Source: Cenococcum geophilum 1.58 (taxonomy: Eukaryota; Ascomycota; Dothideomycetes; Gloniales; Gloniaceae). From it: DNA of 64,000 bases. The position numbers and the translations under genes were made by a program. Of this stretch, positions 53,881 through 64,000 are shown piece by piece. Where the stretch lies: positions 930,001-994,000 of the forward strand of contig KV748188.1 in assembly GCA_001692895.1 (NCBI GenBank), written 5' to 3'. The notes under the pieces are model-generated. The model saw only the letters and a list, made by a program, of their open reading frames with translations, was not told the origin of the DNA and did no database searches. Within the stretch, counting starts at the first letter, position 1; each line of letters begins with the position of its first letter.

Positions 53881-53925
53881 GCCAATAGCGATTTTCTATG
53901 CCGGGTATGGAAAATCCTAATTAGC
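53881..53925. repeat. Imperfect palindrome shared with 41379-41423
   Basis: The core GATTTTCTATGCCGGGTATGGAAAATC is less AT-shifted than its partner. It lies in the stretch between the family F LTR and the 3' end of the copia-like coding part, where no gene signal is seen (53743-53990). Confidence 0.75.
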
Positions 53926-55398
53926 TGGTTAAAATTAGGGTCTGTAGAATATTATGCTCTTACTCCCTTTTAACCTAATCTTTAACTTATATATGTAGAG
54001 TGTTTGTATTAATAAACGTTTTTAAAGCCTTGTTTAGGTTTACCTTCGTTATTATATTTACTGGGTTGTTTTAACTATTAATCTATTAAATCTTAAAGAG
54101 TTTTTGCTGTTTGTAGGATTAATAAAGTGCTATAATGTTGATTATAAGGCGCTTCTCTTTTATAGTACTAAGCTTAACTAAACACTTATAGAGGGAATAT
54201 AAGTCGGTATATATAATTATAGGGATAACGGGAAGTTTAAGTTAATCTATAATTATTTTTAGGGTAGTTCCAATTACAATTGCTATATTAACTCCGCTAA
54301 CTATTCTATATATCTTTAACGCTAGAACGCTTTAAGTGATAAACTTACTCTTAGTTAAGCTCTAATAAATAAAATTACCGTAAATTGTAAAGTTATTCTC
54401 TTTAGTAGATTTATTTGTGATAATAATCTTATATCCCAGCTAGGAGCTAAAATCTTTATTATTTGTAAATGATTTATTAATAAATATAAAGAGCTTAGCG
54501 GTAGGAAGATTAATAGGCACATAGTATAGTCCTCGGTTAAGATGGTTTATTTACTAAAAAAGACGTTTATTTAGGGCAAAAACGTTATCCTTAGTTGGTT
54601 CTTAATATTAGGCGGTAATAGAGATATTAAATAAAGCCTTAGGTTGATAGATAGAAGTAATATAAGCTCCGCGAGCGCGTTGCTCTATATATTCTTACTT
54701 TAGAGAATTAATATTAATAATATTAATCTTCTTGCCTTAACCCTTCTGGCGTAAAGCAATAGAATCCTTATTTAGGGAGAGGATGTATTTATTAAAGAGT
54801 AATAGTATTGTTAAATTAAGCTTTTCCTTTAGCTTTACTATAAGATTTACCTTTACTAGTTTATCTTCTTTAAGAGCTAAGAATTGGTTATCTTCTAAAA
54901 TAATTATATTATTAGTTTATATGCCGATAATTCCAAATAGAGTTCCTGTAGTTGTAATAAGGAAGTATAGGTTAAATGTAAAAGTAGTTATTAAAAACTT
55001 CTCTTTATAGTGCTTGCTGTAGGTAGCCCACTAATAAGTTCCTACCTCTGCGATTCTATATAATGGCTTAAGTATAACCATAATTATATCTTCGGGATAT
55101 TAGTGGCGAATTTACTCTAAAAGGTATGTTAGTATTAAGCGCTAAAGGGGCGTCTCTAATTAAGTATAGGCTTAAGTAATATCTTATAAATAAACCGCCA
55201 TTTTATTCTTTATTAAGGAGGGAGCTAGCGTAATAATAACTCGCTAACTAGCTTGTTAAATTATAGGAGATTGCGTAAGAATTACCTCCTTACTATTATT
55301 GTTGTAACCTTAAATAATAAGCCTTAATTTCTTAAATAGGGCGTTAGTAGCTTTGCCTTTAATCTCGTTAACTATTTTTAACTTAAAGATGCGAACTC

Positions 55399-55601
55399 TG
55401 TGACGGTTCGTCTACATAGCTACCATCGAGGCGTCGTCGGTCACGGATCAACGTTGCCCCAACGTTGCCCCGACGACCGAACATGTACATAGTCGTCTAC
55501 CGCGCCCCTTTCTTCGAGCCCTTACCTTAGTCTATTCATAATATAGCCCCTTATTGTTGCTTGATCTATCGGACCGCTCCCACGGGAAGCTAGCCGTGAC
55601 A
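55399..55601 (+). repeat. Solo LTR of an unidentified family (family J), in the copia-like element
   Basis: This 203 bp sequence runs from TGTGACGGTTCG to GCCGTGACA with inverted TGTGACGG / CCGTGACA-like ends, and a perfect target duplication aactc lies on each side (55394-55398 and 55602-55606). It is GC-rich, contains a direct repeat AACGTTGCCCC (near 55459-55480) and shows no sign of RIP, unlike its host. Strand is nominal. Confidence 0.85.
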
Positions 55602-56226
55602 AACTCTATTGAACTTAGTAGGGTTATACTTCTTAAATTTAAAGACTTCTTTTGTAATAAGACTATCGATCTCCTACTTATTAGATGCTTAAAAAGGAGC
55701 TCCTAAAGTTATAATACGACCTTCCTTTTAAAGCTATTTTGCGAGTTTAAAGTTAGCCTTCTCCTTAGCTGTTATAAAGGCCATTAATAGCTTAACTCTA
55801 TTTTTAATAGCGGTAATAAATTACTCTTTAAAATTAATAAGATGTTAGCAATTTCGTGATTTCTTTGGGCGACCTCTACCGTGTTATAGTTGCGGCGTAT
55901 CTACTATAATTATATTAGAATTGTGGTCGCCTTCTAGAGTATATTAATTGTGGTTTTCTATAGTATCCTATAAAGGCTTGGAACTGTTATCTTTCTAGTA
56001 AGGCTTAATAATAATTAAACGGAACTGAGTGGGTCTGTAAGGCATCTAAATAGTATAAGTTTAACCATTAATTGTAATAAGTTAATGTAGGCCTAACTAC
56101 CCTCCTTTTTTACGCTATACGCGTACCTTAGACTAGAGTGGTAGATTAAGCGTAGTTAATGTGTTTGGGCTATTTCTTATTCCTAGTACGTTATTGACCT
56201 GGCGTATAGCGTAGAGACGTCGCACC

Positions 56227-56475
56227 TGTCACGGGACTTACACGCTCTTACGTCCCTGCGCGTTTTGACGTTCTTGACCCGTGCTCACGTTCGTCCTAAG
56301 ACACCTACGCACGTTCCCCTACAACCCCTATTTATACCCGACCTGGCATATAAAGAATCTTCTTCTTTATCCAAATGTCTTTGTATTAACCACGCATAGT
56401 TACGCGTACGTAGCCTTCTTCAATTACTACCCTGTTTAGTATATTGTATTCCAGCTCGTGCCCACTTCCGTGACA
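56227..56475 (+). repeat. Left LTR of the short non-autonomous element
   Basis: The 249 bp LTR runs from TGTCACGGGACT to CCGTGACA. It contains CCCTATTTATACCC (near 56325-56338), a TATA-like promoter candidate. Confidence 0.92.
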
Positions 56476-56639
56476 CTACATTTGGATCCCTTTTCTATAC
56501 CTGGCGGGCCTGTGGGCTACTAGTCGCGGAGCATGCCTTTCTACGCCTACGGGGTAGATACAGGAGCTGCTGGCTGCGGGTAGACTAGGACGCTGGGGTT
56601 CTGAACTGGTATAACAAGTCTCCGCGCCAATTTGCATAC

Positions 56640-57720
56640 GGACCCAACGACAAGACACCACGCTGATACGCCTGTAGAATTACAACCTGCCGACAAGACA
56701 TCGCGCCGATACGCCTGTGACCTTAATGGCTTGTATCCTACTGCTATTACGAATAGGCACGTTACTGCCCTTCGGTTTGACCTGATGGCTCGCATCCTAC
56801 TGCATAACAAACACGAACACGAACACGGAAGCTAGTATCTTACTACTGTCCTACTGACCTGCACGTACTGCCCTACGTACCGACAAGACCTCGCGCCGAT
56901 ACGCCTGCGAAACGACCCCGATAACCCGTCGTGCCAATACGCCTACGACCCTGTCGCTTGTATTATACTGCTACCCGAACATGATTAGGTAGAGCTTTGC
57001 TCCCTAGACCCCCGAACCCTGTTGCTTGCATCGTACTGCTGCCCGAACCGACAAGCCTCGTGCCGATATGCCTACGAGACGACCCGTCGCTGGCACCGTA
57101 CTGCTACCGTCCGAACCTGCCGCCGAAGCTCTCTACATCTGATACCCAAATTGTCTTAAGCCGCCCGAACCTGTCGCTAGCATCGTACTGCTGCTGCCGA
57201 AGCTATTTGCATCCGATACCCAGACTGTCTTAAGCCGCCCGTCGCTTGCATTGTACTGCTACCCAAACCGACAAGCCTCGTGCCGATACGCCTACGAGCC
57301 GAACACGACTAGGTAGAGCCTCGCTCCCTAGACCCCCGAACCCGTTGTTTGTATCGTACTACTGCCTGAACCGACAAGCCTCGTGCCGATACGCCTACGA
57401 GATGCCCCGTCGCTGGCATCGTACTGCTACCTACCCGAACCGATAAGCCTCGTGCCGATATGCCTATGAGACGACCCCGTCGCTGGCACCGTACTGCTAC
57501 CATATGAACTAATAAGCTCCGTGCCGATTCGCCTACGGAACCCGAATATGTTGCTAGCACCGTACTGCTACCCGAATCTGATAAGATCCCGTGCCGATAT
57601 GCCTACGGAACCTACGCTAGCACCGTACTGCCACCGATAAGAACCTGCCTACGATATGAATACTGTACCGCACTAATAAGAACCTGCTAAGAATATGCCT
57701 TACCACGACCACGAATACTG
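56640..57720. repeat. Diverged tandem repeats inside the short element
   Basis: TGCCGATACGCCTACG-like words recur at least nine or ten times (for example near 56708, 56896, 57061, 57281, 57383, 57452, 57522 and 57591). They alternate with CGTACTGCTACC-like words at a spacing of about 70-110 bp. A CGACTAGGTAGAGC-CTCGCTCCCTAGACCCCCGAA block occurs twice, near 56983 and 57306. A different pair of units, CCGATACCCA-CTGTCTTAAGCCGCCCG, occurs twice, near 57140 and 57213. The array is GC-rich and contrasts sharply with its surroundings. Confidence 0.85.
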
Positions 57721-58118
57721 TACTAACCGTACTATACTGCCGTTTAGGCCGATAAATACTGTCTAAAACGCCCATTTTAGACTAAAAATTGGGGTAATTT
57801 TTTAGGGGGACCTGGAGTATAGGAAGGGAAGGCCGTAGAGCTGCTAGAAGCAAGAAAGGGACTATATAAGCTTTAGTAATGCGTCTCTAAGCGGCGAGGA
57901 CAGGAGTGTAGCTGGTGATAGAAGCTGGGCTATGCTTTGGGCCTAATAAGTTAGTGGCCTAATAATTAAACATGGAAGAACTAAACTGGAGGAGCCTATG
58001 TAACGGAGGACGTAGAAGGGCGGAGAAGGCTAATGAATTTTTTTTCCCGTATTGGGTTTTTTTCTGGTATATATAACACGATACGCCTCGCAGGAGCTCG
58101 GAAGTAAGGGGGGGGTAC

Positions 58119-58367
58119 TATCACGGGACTTACACGCTCTCACGTCCCTGCGCGTTTTAACGTTCTTAACCCGTGCTTACGTTCGTCCCAAGACACCTAC
58201 GCACGTTCCCCTACAACCCCTATTTATACCCAACCTAGCATATAAAGAATCTTCTTCTTTATCTAAATGTCTTTGTATTAACCACGCATAGTTACGCGTA
58301 CGTAGCCTTCTTTAATTACTACCCTGTTTAGTATATTGTATTCCAGCTCGTGCCTACTTCCGTAACA
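58119..58367 (+). repeat. Right LTR of the short non-autonomous element
   Basis: The 249 bp LTR begins TATCACGGGACT, ends CCGTAACA and is followed by the target duplication gcacc. It differs from the left LTR by about 12 positions on my count, all transitions. Confidence 0.92.
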
Positions 58368-61300
58368 GCACCTCCTTTATTGTCTTGTAAATAGCCTTAG
58401 CTTATTACATAATAAAGGGAGATAGTAGAGAATTGTTAGTTATTTAAGGGTAGGCGCTAAAGACTAGTAATATAGGTATAAGTCTATCCGGGCTAGCGGA
58501 ATTATTAATAGCTTTAATAGCTATTTATAAGGTAAGTTCTTTACTAGTATCCTCTAGTTTTAAAGAGATAATCTTATATACGCGGCGTAATAGCGCGTAA
58601 TATCGCTCTACTTTTCTAATACTATTATATGCCTTAATAGGGACTTCCTTAACCTTAATTGCTATTGCCTTTATCTGTTATTAAAACTCTATAGATAAGA
58701 AGTTCTTTCCTGCATTATAGACGATTTGGTTAGGGGGTCCTAAGTAGATATTAATCTAGTATAATTAAAGGGTATTTTATGCGTTCCTAGCTAATATATC
58801 CTTTAAAAAACGTGCGGCTTAGAAGGAGGTTAAGAAGTTAATAACTTGGAGTACTGGCTTGCCGCTAAGATATATAATGTTAATAATAATATAGAAGTTG
58901 AAGTTGTAGTTATCTTTAAGGCTAAACTTAAATCGGCTAGGGGACTTCTGGTTTATTTAGTAGTAATAGTAGTACTTTATAAGATGCTTAATTGCCTTAA
59001 CCTTAATTTTATGGCCTGCTTGCTAAAGGACTCTAAGTAGTTAGTAAATAGACGGGTAGCTAAAGCGACGGTGTAGTTGACGTAACTTTAACTTAGTTAA
59101 GTGGCTCTAAGTAATACTCTTTTCTAGTTAATAAAGGAGTAACTAGGGGTGACCCTACTTGCGTATAATAGGCACCTAATTATCTCCCTAAACGAGTATA
59201 TTCTTAAGGTTATTAAGCTTAACGCCTAATTTATCTATATCTCTAATGCAAAATAGAAATGGGGTATTTATAGGAACAATATAGAAAGTGATGCACCCTA
59301 AGGGGGTTTGGACCCTAATTGTGCTAAAAAAGATTGCAGTACCCTTGCTAAAACGAATTGTGTATTGGCCTACCGTTAAATAGTTAATCTAAATAGAGCT
59401 ATTAAGCTGCTAAAGGGCTCGAACTTAAGGTTCTCCTACTATAGATACTCCTGCGGCTCTAGTATCTGGTATAATACTATAGAAAACGTTCGCCGAGTAT
59501 CTGTTATTAAAGGAGAACGTAAAACTCTTCTATAGCTCGTTAAAGATATCTAACTTTATAATAGAGTAGAGTGTAGATTGGTTATTAAGAATAGTAACGG
59601 TTTATATGCTATTTACCTTACTATACTTAATAAAGTATTGGTTGGGTAAGTAGTTCTTAATTTCTATATCTATAAGGAGCTATTTAGCCTTATTAACCTC
59701 ACCCTTAAGATCTTCTACGCCTTTATATTAAACTAGGAAGCTTTAGAAGTAGGCTATAGTAACCTTATAATTTTTAATATTTTTTATACTTTAGCGAAAC
59801 TTATTATATACCTTCTTTCGCTTATTAAGAGAATGCCTAGTTAACTAGTAATTTAGTTTCTTATAAACGTAGCACTTCTTCTAATAATTGCTTTGAAATA
59901 AACCTCTATAAGAACCTCCACCTTTACCTTATAGTTATTAATTATACCCTCTGCCGTATTATCTACCCTAGCCACTATATGTTCGATCAGTCTAGTTATA
60001 ATTATATTGGTTAGGCGGGTTGATTAAAATAGGTTAGAGTTAGGTGTTAAATTGCTGTACTTTTTAAGAGCGTAGAGCGGTGCTAATAGAAGATCTTAAT
60101 TAAGTATATACTCCTTTATAAGTATTTATAAGATTAAAGAGAATAAGGTTGTATTCTTTAACGCCTTAGTATACGCTAATAACTTATTTATATAGGCTGA
60201 AATCCTCTTAATATGATTTGGATAAACTACGCTGAATTATCTAAAGTTGACTAAAGAGCTTTTAAAGATAATTAAGCCGAGGGATACCTAGGTTTATAGT
60301 AATAATCCTTAGAAAAATAGTCTTTTTCCATTCTAATATATACTGCTACTTATTCTCTTCTATTTTAAAGTGGTATCTTAACTTATATATTATACGGTCG
60401 AAATTATATCCTTTTTCTGCTAAATGGTTATAATAGAAGGTACTAGCTTGGCCCTTGAGCATAACGGAATAGGCGTTATGGTATTAATTAGACTCTATTC
60501 CTACTTTTTAGTAATAGTTATAGAAGATACGTAGTTTCGAATTAAGGACATTATATAGTTCCCTACTAAACTTCTTCTCCTAATCTAAATAGAGCTTCGC
60601 GAGCTCTGTAAGCAATTTTAAACTGCCTTTAATTTAAGATTAAGATAGAGGAGGTAGGAGTTATATTGTAGGCTATAGTGGGGATATAGGTCTAATCGGT
60701 GGAGTTTAAAGGTTATTAAATTGCGGAGTAATAGGATCCTATACCTGCTCTTGTTGGGGTATAGTGTCCGACGTTAAAGCTATGGGTTAAATTGGATATA
60801 GAGGAGTTAAGGGTGGAGGTAGATTCGTCTTTAGAGGTATATTGCTTGGATTCTATTATAAGTTAAGCTTCCTTATAGTGCGTAGTTGGTACTTAATCTC
60901 TTATAGGGTCTATTTATGCTCTTCTTTTGCGTTAATAATATGCTCCTAAATGTTATCTCTAATAACTCCCCTATTTATAGGGATAAATACTCTATACTCC
61001 TAAAGGAAGTTATGGAAGTCCTATATAATATCTTTATTTATAGGAACCTATATTTCCTTTATCTATCTAATAAAGTCCTCCTTTATACAGTATTATAGCA
61101 TAGTATCGTTATATTTACTGTCTTTATAGTATGCTATATGGTGTAATAGGAATCCGTTTAGGTCCTATTGCTTAGCGGTTATAGGGTTAATGTCTTTGTT
61201 CTATATCTCTGGGTTAATATCGTCCTTGTACTTCTTTAGGTAGGTTAACGCCATAGTAGGTATAGAATTGACGGGGTGTCGTACGTTAAAGGTAGGTAGG

Positions 61301-61669
61301 ATTTTTTGGTTTTATAGGATCTCGTAGGTTTGCTGTCAAGAGGTAGGCAATTTAAGATGTTGTTTGACGTGTTTTGGACGTCGTTTAACGCGTTTTAGAC
61401 GTTAACTTGGGACCCTAGGTTTAGTAATACTTCTAACCTAAAGTATAACCAAATCTTTATAAACGCGATTATTCTGCGTAATAAACGCAACTTAGTATCT
61501 CCTAGTACTTAGTGACACTTCTATTACTAGTTTTCCGCAAGTTTAAGGTAGTATAGTATCGCTGGGATCTATTCTATATAAGCGTATATAGCACCCCTAT
61601 ATAAGACTATCTCTTCTATTTAAAAACCTAGCTGCTCTATAGTTGACTGTATATTTAACCACTAATCAG

Positions 61670-61830
61670 TATTAGTTATATAGGGTGACTTACCAATAAC
61701 GACTACTCGAGTAGGTTACAGTAATGTTGGTTAATAAAGCTTATTAATTAGAATGAGGAAGGGCGAGGAGCCTAAGACTCCTCGCTACGCTAGTGCCGCG
61801 GCGTTACGTGACGACCGCTTGCCTCATTCC
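61670..61830 (+). repeat. Second copy of the family F LTR, interrupted by Gypsy-1 copy 4
   Basis: It matches the LTR at 53363-53737 from its first base (TATTAGTTATATAGGG) to GCCTCATTCC, where copy 4 of Gypsy-1 begins. It carries more transitions than the first copy and is shorter in the middle, lacking the hairpin block. Its remainder would lie right of copy 4, outside the window. Confidence 0.75.
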
Positions 61831-62251
61831 TATTACAAACGCTTTAAGTACAATATTATAACTACTTAGAGAGGAGTTAGAAGAAGCTAGTTGGTTAATA
61901 TAAGCACGGTCTAAGATGGAACCCATAGAACTATATAACGAGAAATGGTAAGCAGAGTCACGTAATGTGATCTATATAATCTGTGTAATCTGCGAGATCT
62001 ATAATAGAGCGAATAGAGTAGATAGAGCAGATAGAGCAATAACTTTCTTAGGAGTACGGTTGTGTATTTAAGGACCCTTAGTCCCTACCTAGATAGTTCC
62101 TTCCTCGTAGTAATTCTTAGAATACAATTAGAGTTAATCTGTTAGATAACTACTCCACCAGTTATTATTACGTTATTAACTTACTTGCAATACCTATATA
62201 CCTAGCCTACTAATAAGTCCACCGTAGTTCCTACTACAAGGCTCTATTATA
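61831..62251 (+). repeat. 5' LTR of Gypsy-1 copy 4
   Basis: The 421 bp LTR opens TATTACAAACGC and ends CTATTATA. The AGATAGAGCAGATAGAG-like short repeats in its middle are clearest in this copy. Confidence 0.87.
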
Positions 62252-64000
62252 CAATCACTACTATAGTTACAGTTTTAATAAGTTAAACAACATACCACCA
62301 AAAGCAGCTACTATAACGCTATTGACAGCGGTAACTATGTTAGGATTAGGTAACAACACTAGTATAGCAGACACTAATTTATAATAACCTATAATAGTAG
62401 AACAGTTATAAGCAATAGTTAACTAGTTAATGGGAGATAATACAGCACTTAAAAATAGGATTAATGGAAGAGGAGTAGTAAAGGTTAAGTTACCATCAAT
62501 TAAAAGATTCTTAGGAGAGAGATTAAAGCTTAAAGGATTCCTTACGTAAATACACTTTAAGGTTACGTAAGAGGGAGTAAAGCTAGCAATAACTATGGAT
62601 TAAGTAGCGTACGCAGGATTGTTCTTATTAGAAAGAGCACTTAAATAGTTTAAGCCTTATCTTATAGAGATATAAGTAAATGGAATAATAATAACGAACT
62701 AAGAGGTATAGTTTATATTCTTAAGTTAGGGAGGGTTTATAGAGTAACTTATACAAATGTTTAAAGATCTAGAGGCAACAACTATAGCGGAAAGAAAACT
62801 CTAAGACATTACGTAATAAACCTTAGTAATTAAGTATACCACGTAGTTCTAAACGCTAGTAACGTAAGTTAAGTGGAATAATAAGGCGCTTATGGCACAG
62901 TACAAACAGGGACTTAAGGCTAAAGTTTAGGACGCGATTATTCTAATAGAAGACGCGGACACCCTAAGGGAACTAATAGATTAAGTAATAAAGATTAATA
63001 ATAGGATCTACTAAAGGGAACAGGCTAAAAAAGGCTAGGATAGAGTTCTATAGTTATATAAGATATAGAGTACGTAACAACCTAAGCTAAATTAGAAAAT
63101 ATAATATAGCGTAGAGCTAATAGACCTAAGTAGTACTAAAGAAACCTATAAGAGATAAAGTAAGAAACTATAGAAACCTAGAGGTTAAGGATTAAGTAAT
63201 TATAGGACTAGGGAGTATAGGCTAAACTAAGGATCTTAGTAGTAGAAGATGTTTAAGCGGACTCTATAATAAAAGCAATAGTTTAAAGAGGGAGCTTATA
63301 TAAATTGCGGAAAATAGGGTTATTTTACTAGAGACTATAAAAGTAGTTAGAGTTATTATATAGTAAAGGGAACTAGACTAGTAGTATATAATATAAACGT
63401 ATAGAGGGATAATAGTATACTATAAGGAACAAAAGAATGTTTAATTAAAAGTTTTACGTTTTGTTATAATAACGTATACTAAATTTATAAAGACGCTAAG
63501 TATAGTATAAGCTATTAGCCATAAGAGCTAAAGTTAAGAGGACTTAAAGGAACTAAAGAGTTAAATAAAGAATAAAATTAACTCTATAAGCTAGATTAAG
63601 ATATTATAGTAATATACGGATAATAATTAGTAATAATAATAATGGAGTTAGAGTACTTATTAATTAACAGTAATAAAGATAGTAAAGGAACTAACTAGGG
63701 GTATCTAAACCTTAATAACGTAAAAGAAGTAGAGACTAAGACCGCTATAAAGTAAGGTTCGGTAGCGGGTATTATAACACCGTTAAATACGGCATCTATT
63801 ACTTTATAAGACGGAAGGAGCAATATCTAAAGATAATTAAGTAAGTAGACAACTGCTAGTGCTAGCTTACCACTTAATAAAGGTAAAAGGCTAAAGGCTT
63901 AAGACTTTTAAGACGAGATAAGAGATAACTAAGACTCTTAAGATAAGATAAGGTATGCTTAAGGACCTATAATAGACAAAAACCAATAGGATAGAGCAAT
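61831..64000 (+). mobile_element. Gypsy-1 copy 4, 5' part, running off the window
   Basis: The 5' LTR (61831-62251) is followed by a gag-like region with a zinc-knuckle-like block near 63295-63355 and the beginning of the long linker, all on the plus strand and aligned by eye with copy 2. The five bases before it are attcc, the likely target duplication. It has more C and G than copies 1 and 2, so it is the least altered copy of the family here, though still broken many times. Confidence 0.87.

Larger units (their letters stand above)
56227..58367 (+). mobile_element. Short non-autonomous LTR element with minisatellite-like interior
   Basis: The 2141 bp element has two 249 bp LTRs and a perfect target duplication gcacc (56222-56226 and 58368-58372). 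A G-rich polypurine tract (58106-58118) precedes the right LTR and sets the strand. The interior (56476-58118, 1643 bp) has no recognisable gag, protease, reverse transcriptase or integrase. Most of it (about 56640-57720) is built of diverged repeats around TGCCGATACGCCTACGA and GGCACCGTACTGCTACC. The rest (57780-58105) is unique and AG-rich. It is plausibly mobilised by an autonomous relative (a TRIM- or LARD-like element, by analogy). A solo LTR of the same family is at 27330. LTRs differ by about 12 transitions; the interior is hardly touched by RIP. Confidence 0.85.
53743..61669 (-). mobile_element. Ty1/copia-like fossil with two nested LTR insertions; ends not resolved
   Basis: On the minus strand the parts come in Ty1/copia order, with integrase before reverse transcriptase. 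From the right: gag-like region starting near 61255 and running to about 60000; protease-like part near 59300-59490; integrase about 58370-59150; then, beyond the nested short element, reverse transcriptase (about 54650-56220) and RNase H (about 54000-54560). Spacing and motif style fit the fungal copia type. Without the insertions at 56227-58367 and 55399-55601 it is about 5.6 kb, normal for a whole copia element. I could not match a pair of LTRs. The right end (61260-61669) is probably leader or LTR, and the left end (53743-53990) may include 3' LTR or leftover Gypsy-5 sequence. It is broken many times by RIP. Confidence 0.75.

Noticed and set aside
54783-55010. 75-codon plus-strand open frame
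   Set aside because: It is antisense to the copia-like reverse transcriptase part. The frames at 58846-59040 and 60916-61098 were rejected for the same reason.
56476-57560. Several overlapping 60-87 codon open frames on both strands
   Set aside because: They fall in the tandem array of the short LTR element. GC-rich repeats stay open by chance in many frames, and no protein family is recognisable.
1-64000. Cut-and-paste DNA transposon, Polinton or bacterial-type system
   Set aside because: No transposase, terminal inverted repeats with TA duplication, capsid or polymerase B signal could be supported anywhere.

Overview
The window looks like a transposon graveyard from a filamentous ascomycete (Pezizomycotina). 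It is very AT-rich. TpA is everywhere, while CpA and TpG are scarce and many CpG survive, which is the footprint of repeat-induced point mutation (RIP). I found no host gene, tRNA, rRNA or CRISPR array. Almost every base can be placed in a decayed LTR retrotransposon, a LINE, a solo LTR or a short non-autonomous LTR element. Short open reading frames of 60-90 codons are chance openings or antisense shadows inside these elements. The species cannot be named from the sequence.

Layout, left to right. 1-14854: a Ty3/gypsy chromovirus (called Gypsy-1, copy 1) on the minus strand, cut by the window start and split by a second gypsy element (Gypsy-2, plus strand, 5552-13530). 14855-15209 and 28698-32883: two visible parts of Gypsy-3 (plus strand), split by Gypsy-1 copy 2 (15210-28697, plus strand). 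Copy 2 is itself split by a Tad1-like LINE (20119-25667, minus strand) and a solo LTR (27330-27578). 32884-40843: Gypsy-1 copy 3, minus strand. 40849-41466, 50219-53362 and probably a little beyond 53743: Gypsy-5 (minus strand), split by Gypsy-4 (41467-50213, minus strand) and by a solo LTR (53363-53737). Gypsy-4 has a 1 kb LINE-related insertion in its left LTR (41510-42520). About 53743-61669: a Ty1/copia-like element on the minus strand, split by a solo LTR (55399-55601) and by a 2.1 kb LTR element with no recognisable retroviral-type genes (56227-58367). 61670-61830: a second copy of the 53363 LTR. 61831-64000: Gypsy-1 copy 4, plus strand, running off the window.

Nine insertions can be bounded on both sides by matching target-site duplications read directly from the sequence: ctatc, cttag, cctag, aggtc, aaggg, gcacc, aactc and aatat (5 bp each) for the LTR elements and solo LTRs, and 14 bp for the LINE-related piece; a 16-bp duplication flanks the large LINE as a tenth. 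This gives a relative order of insertion. LTR pairs differ almost only by transitions, so they record RIP more than elapsed time.

The pieces most worth a second look are the short GC-richer element with a minisatellite-like interior (56227-58367), the structured, little-mutated LINE-related piece (41510-42520), and a roughly 1.8 kb block inside Gypsy-2 (about 8900-10690) whose composition is unlike everything around it. I do not see a convincing new functional system. All LTR elements here are treated as fossils.
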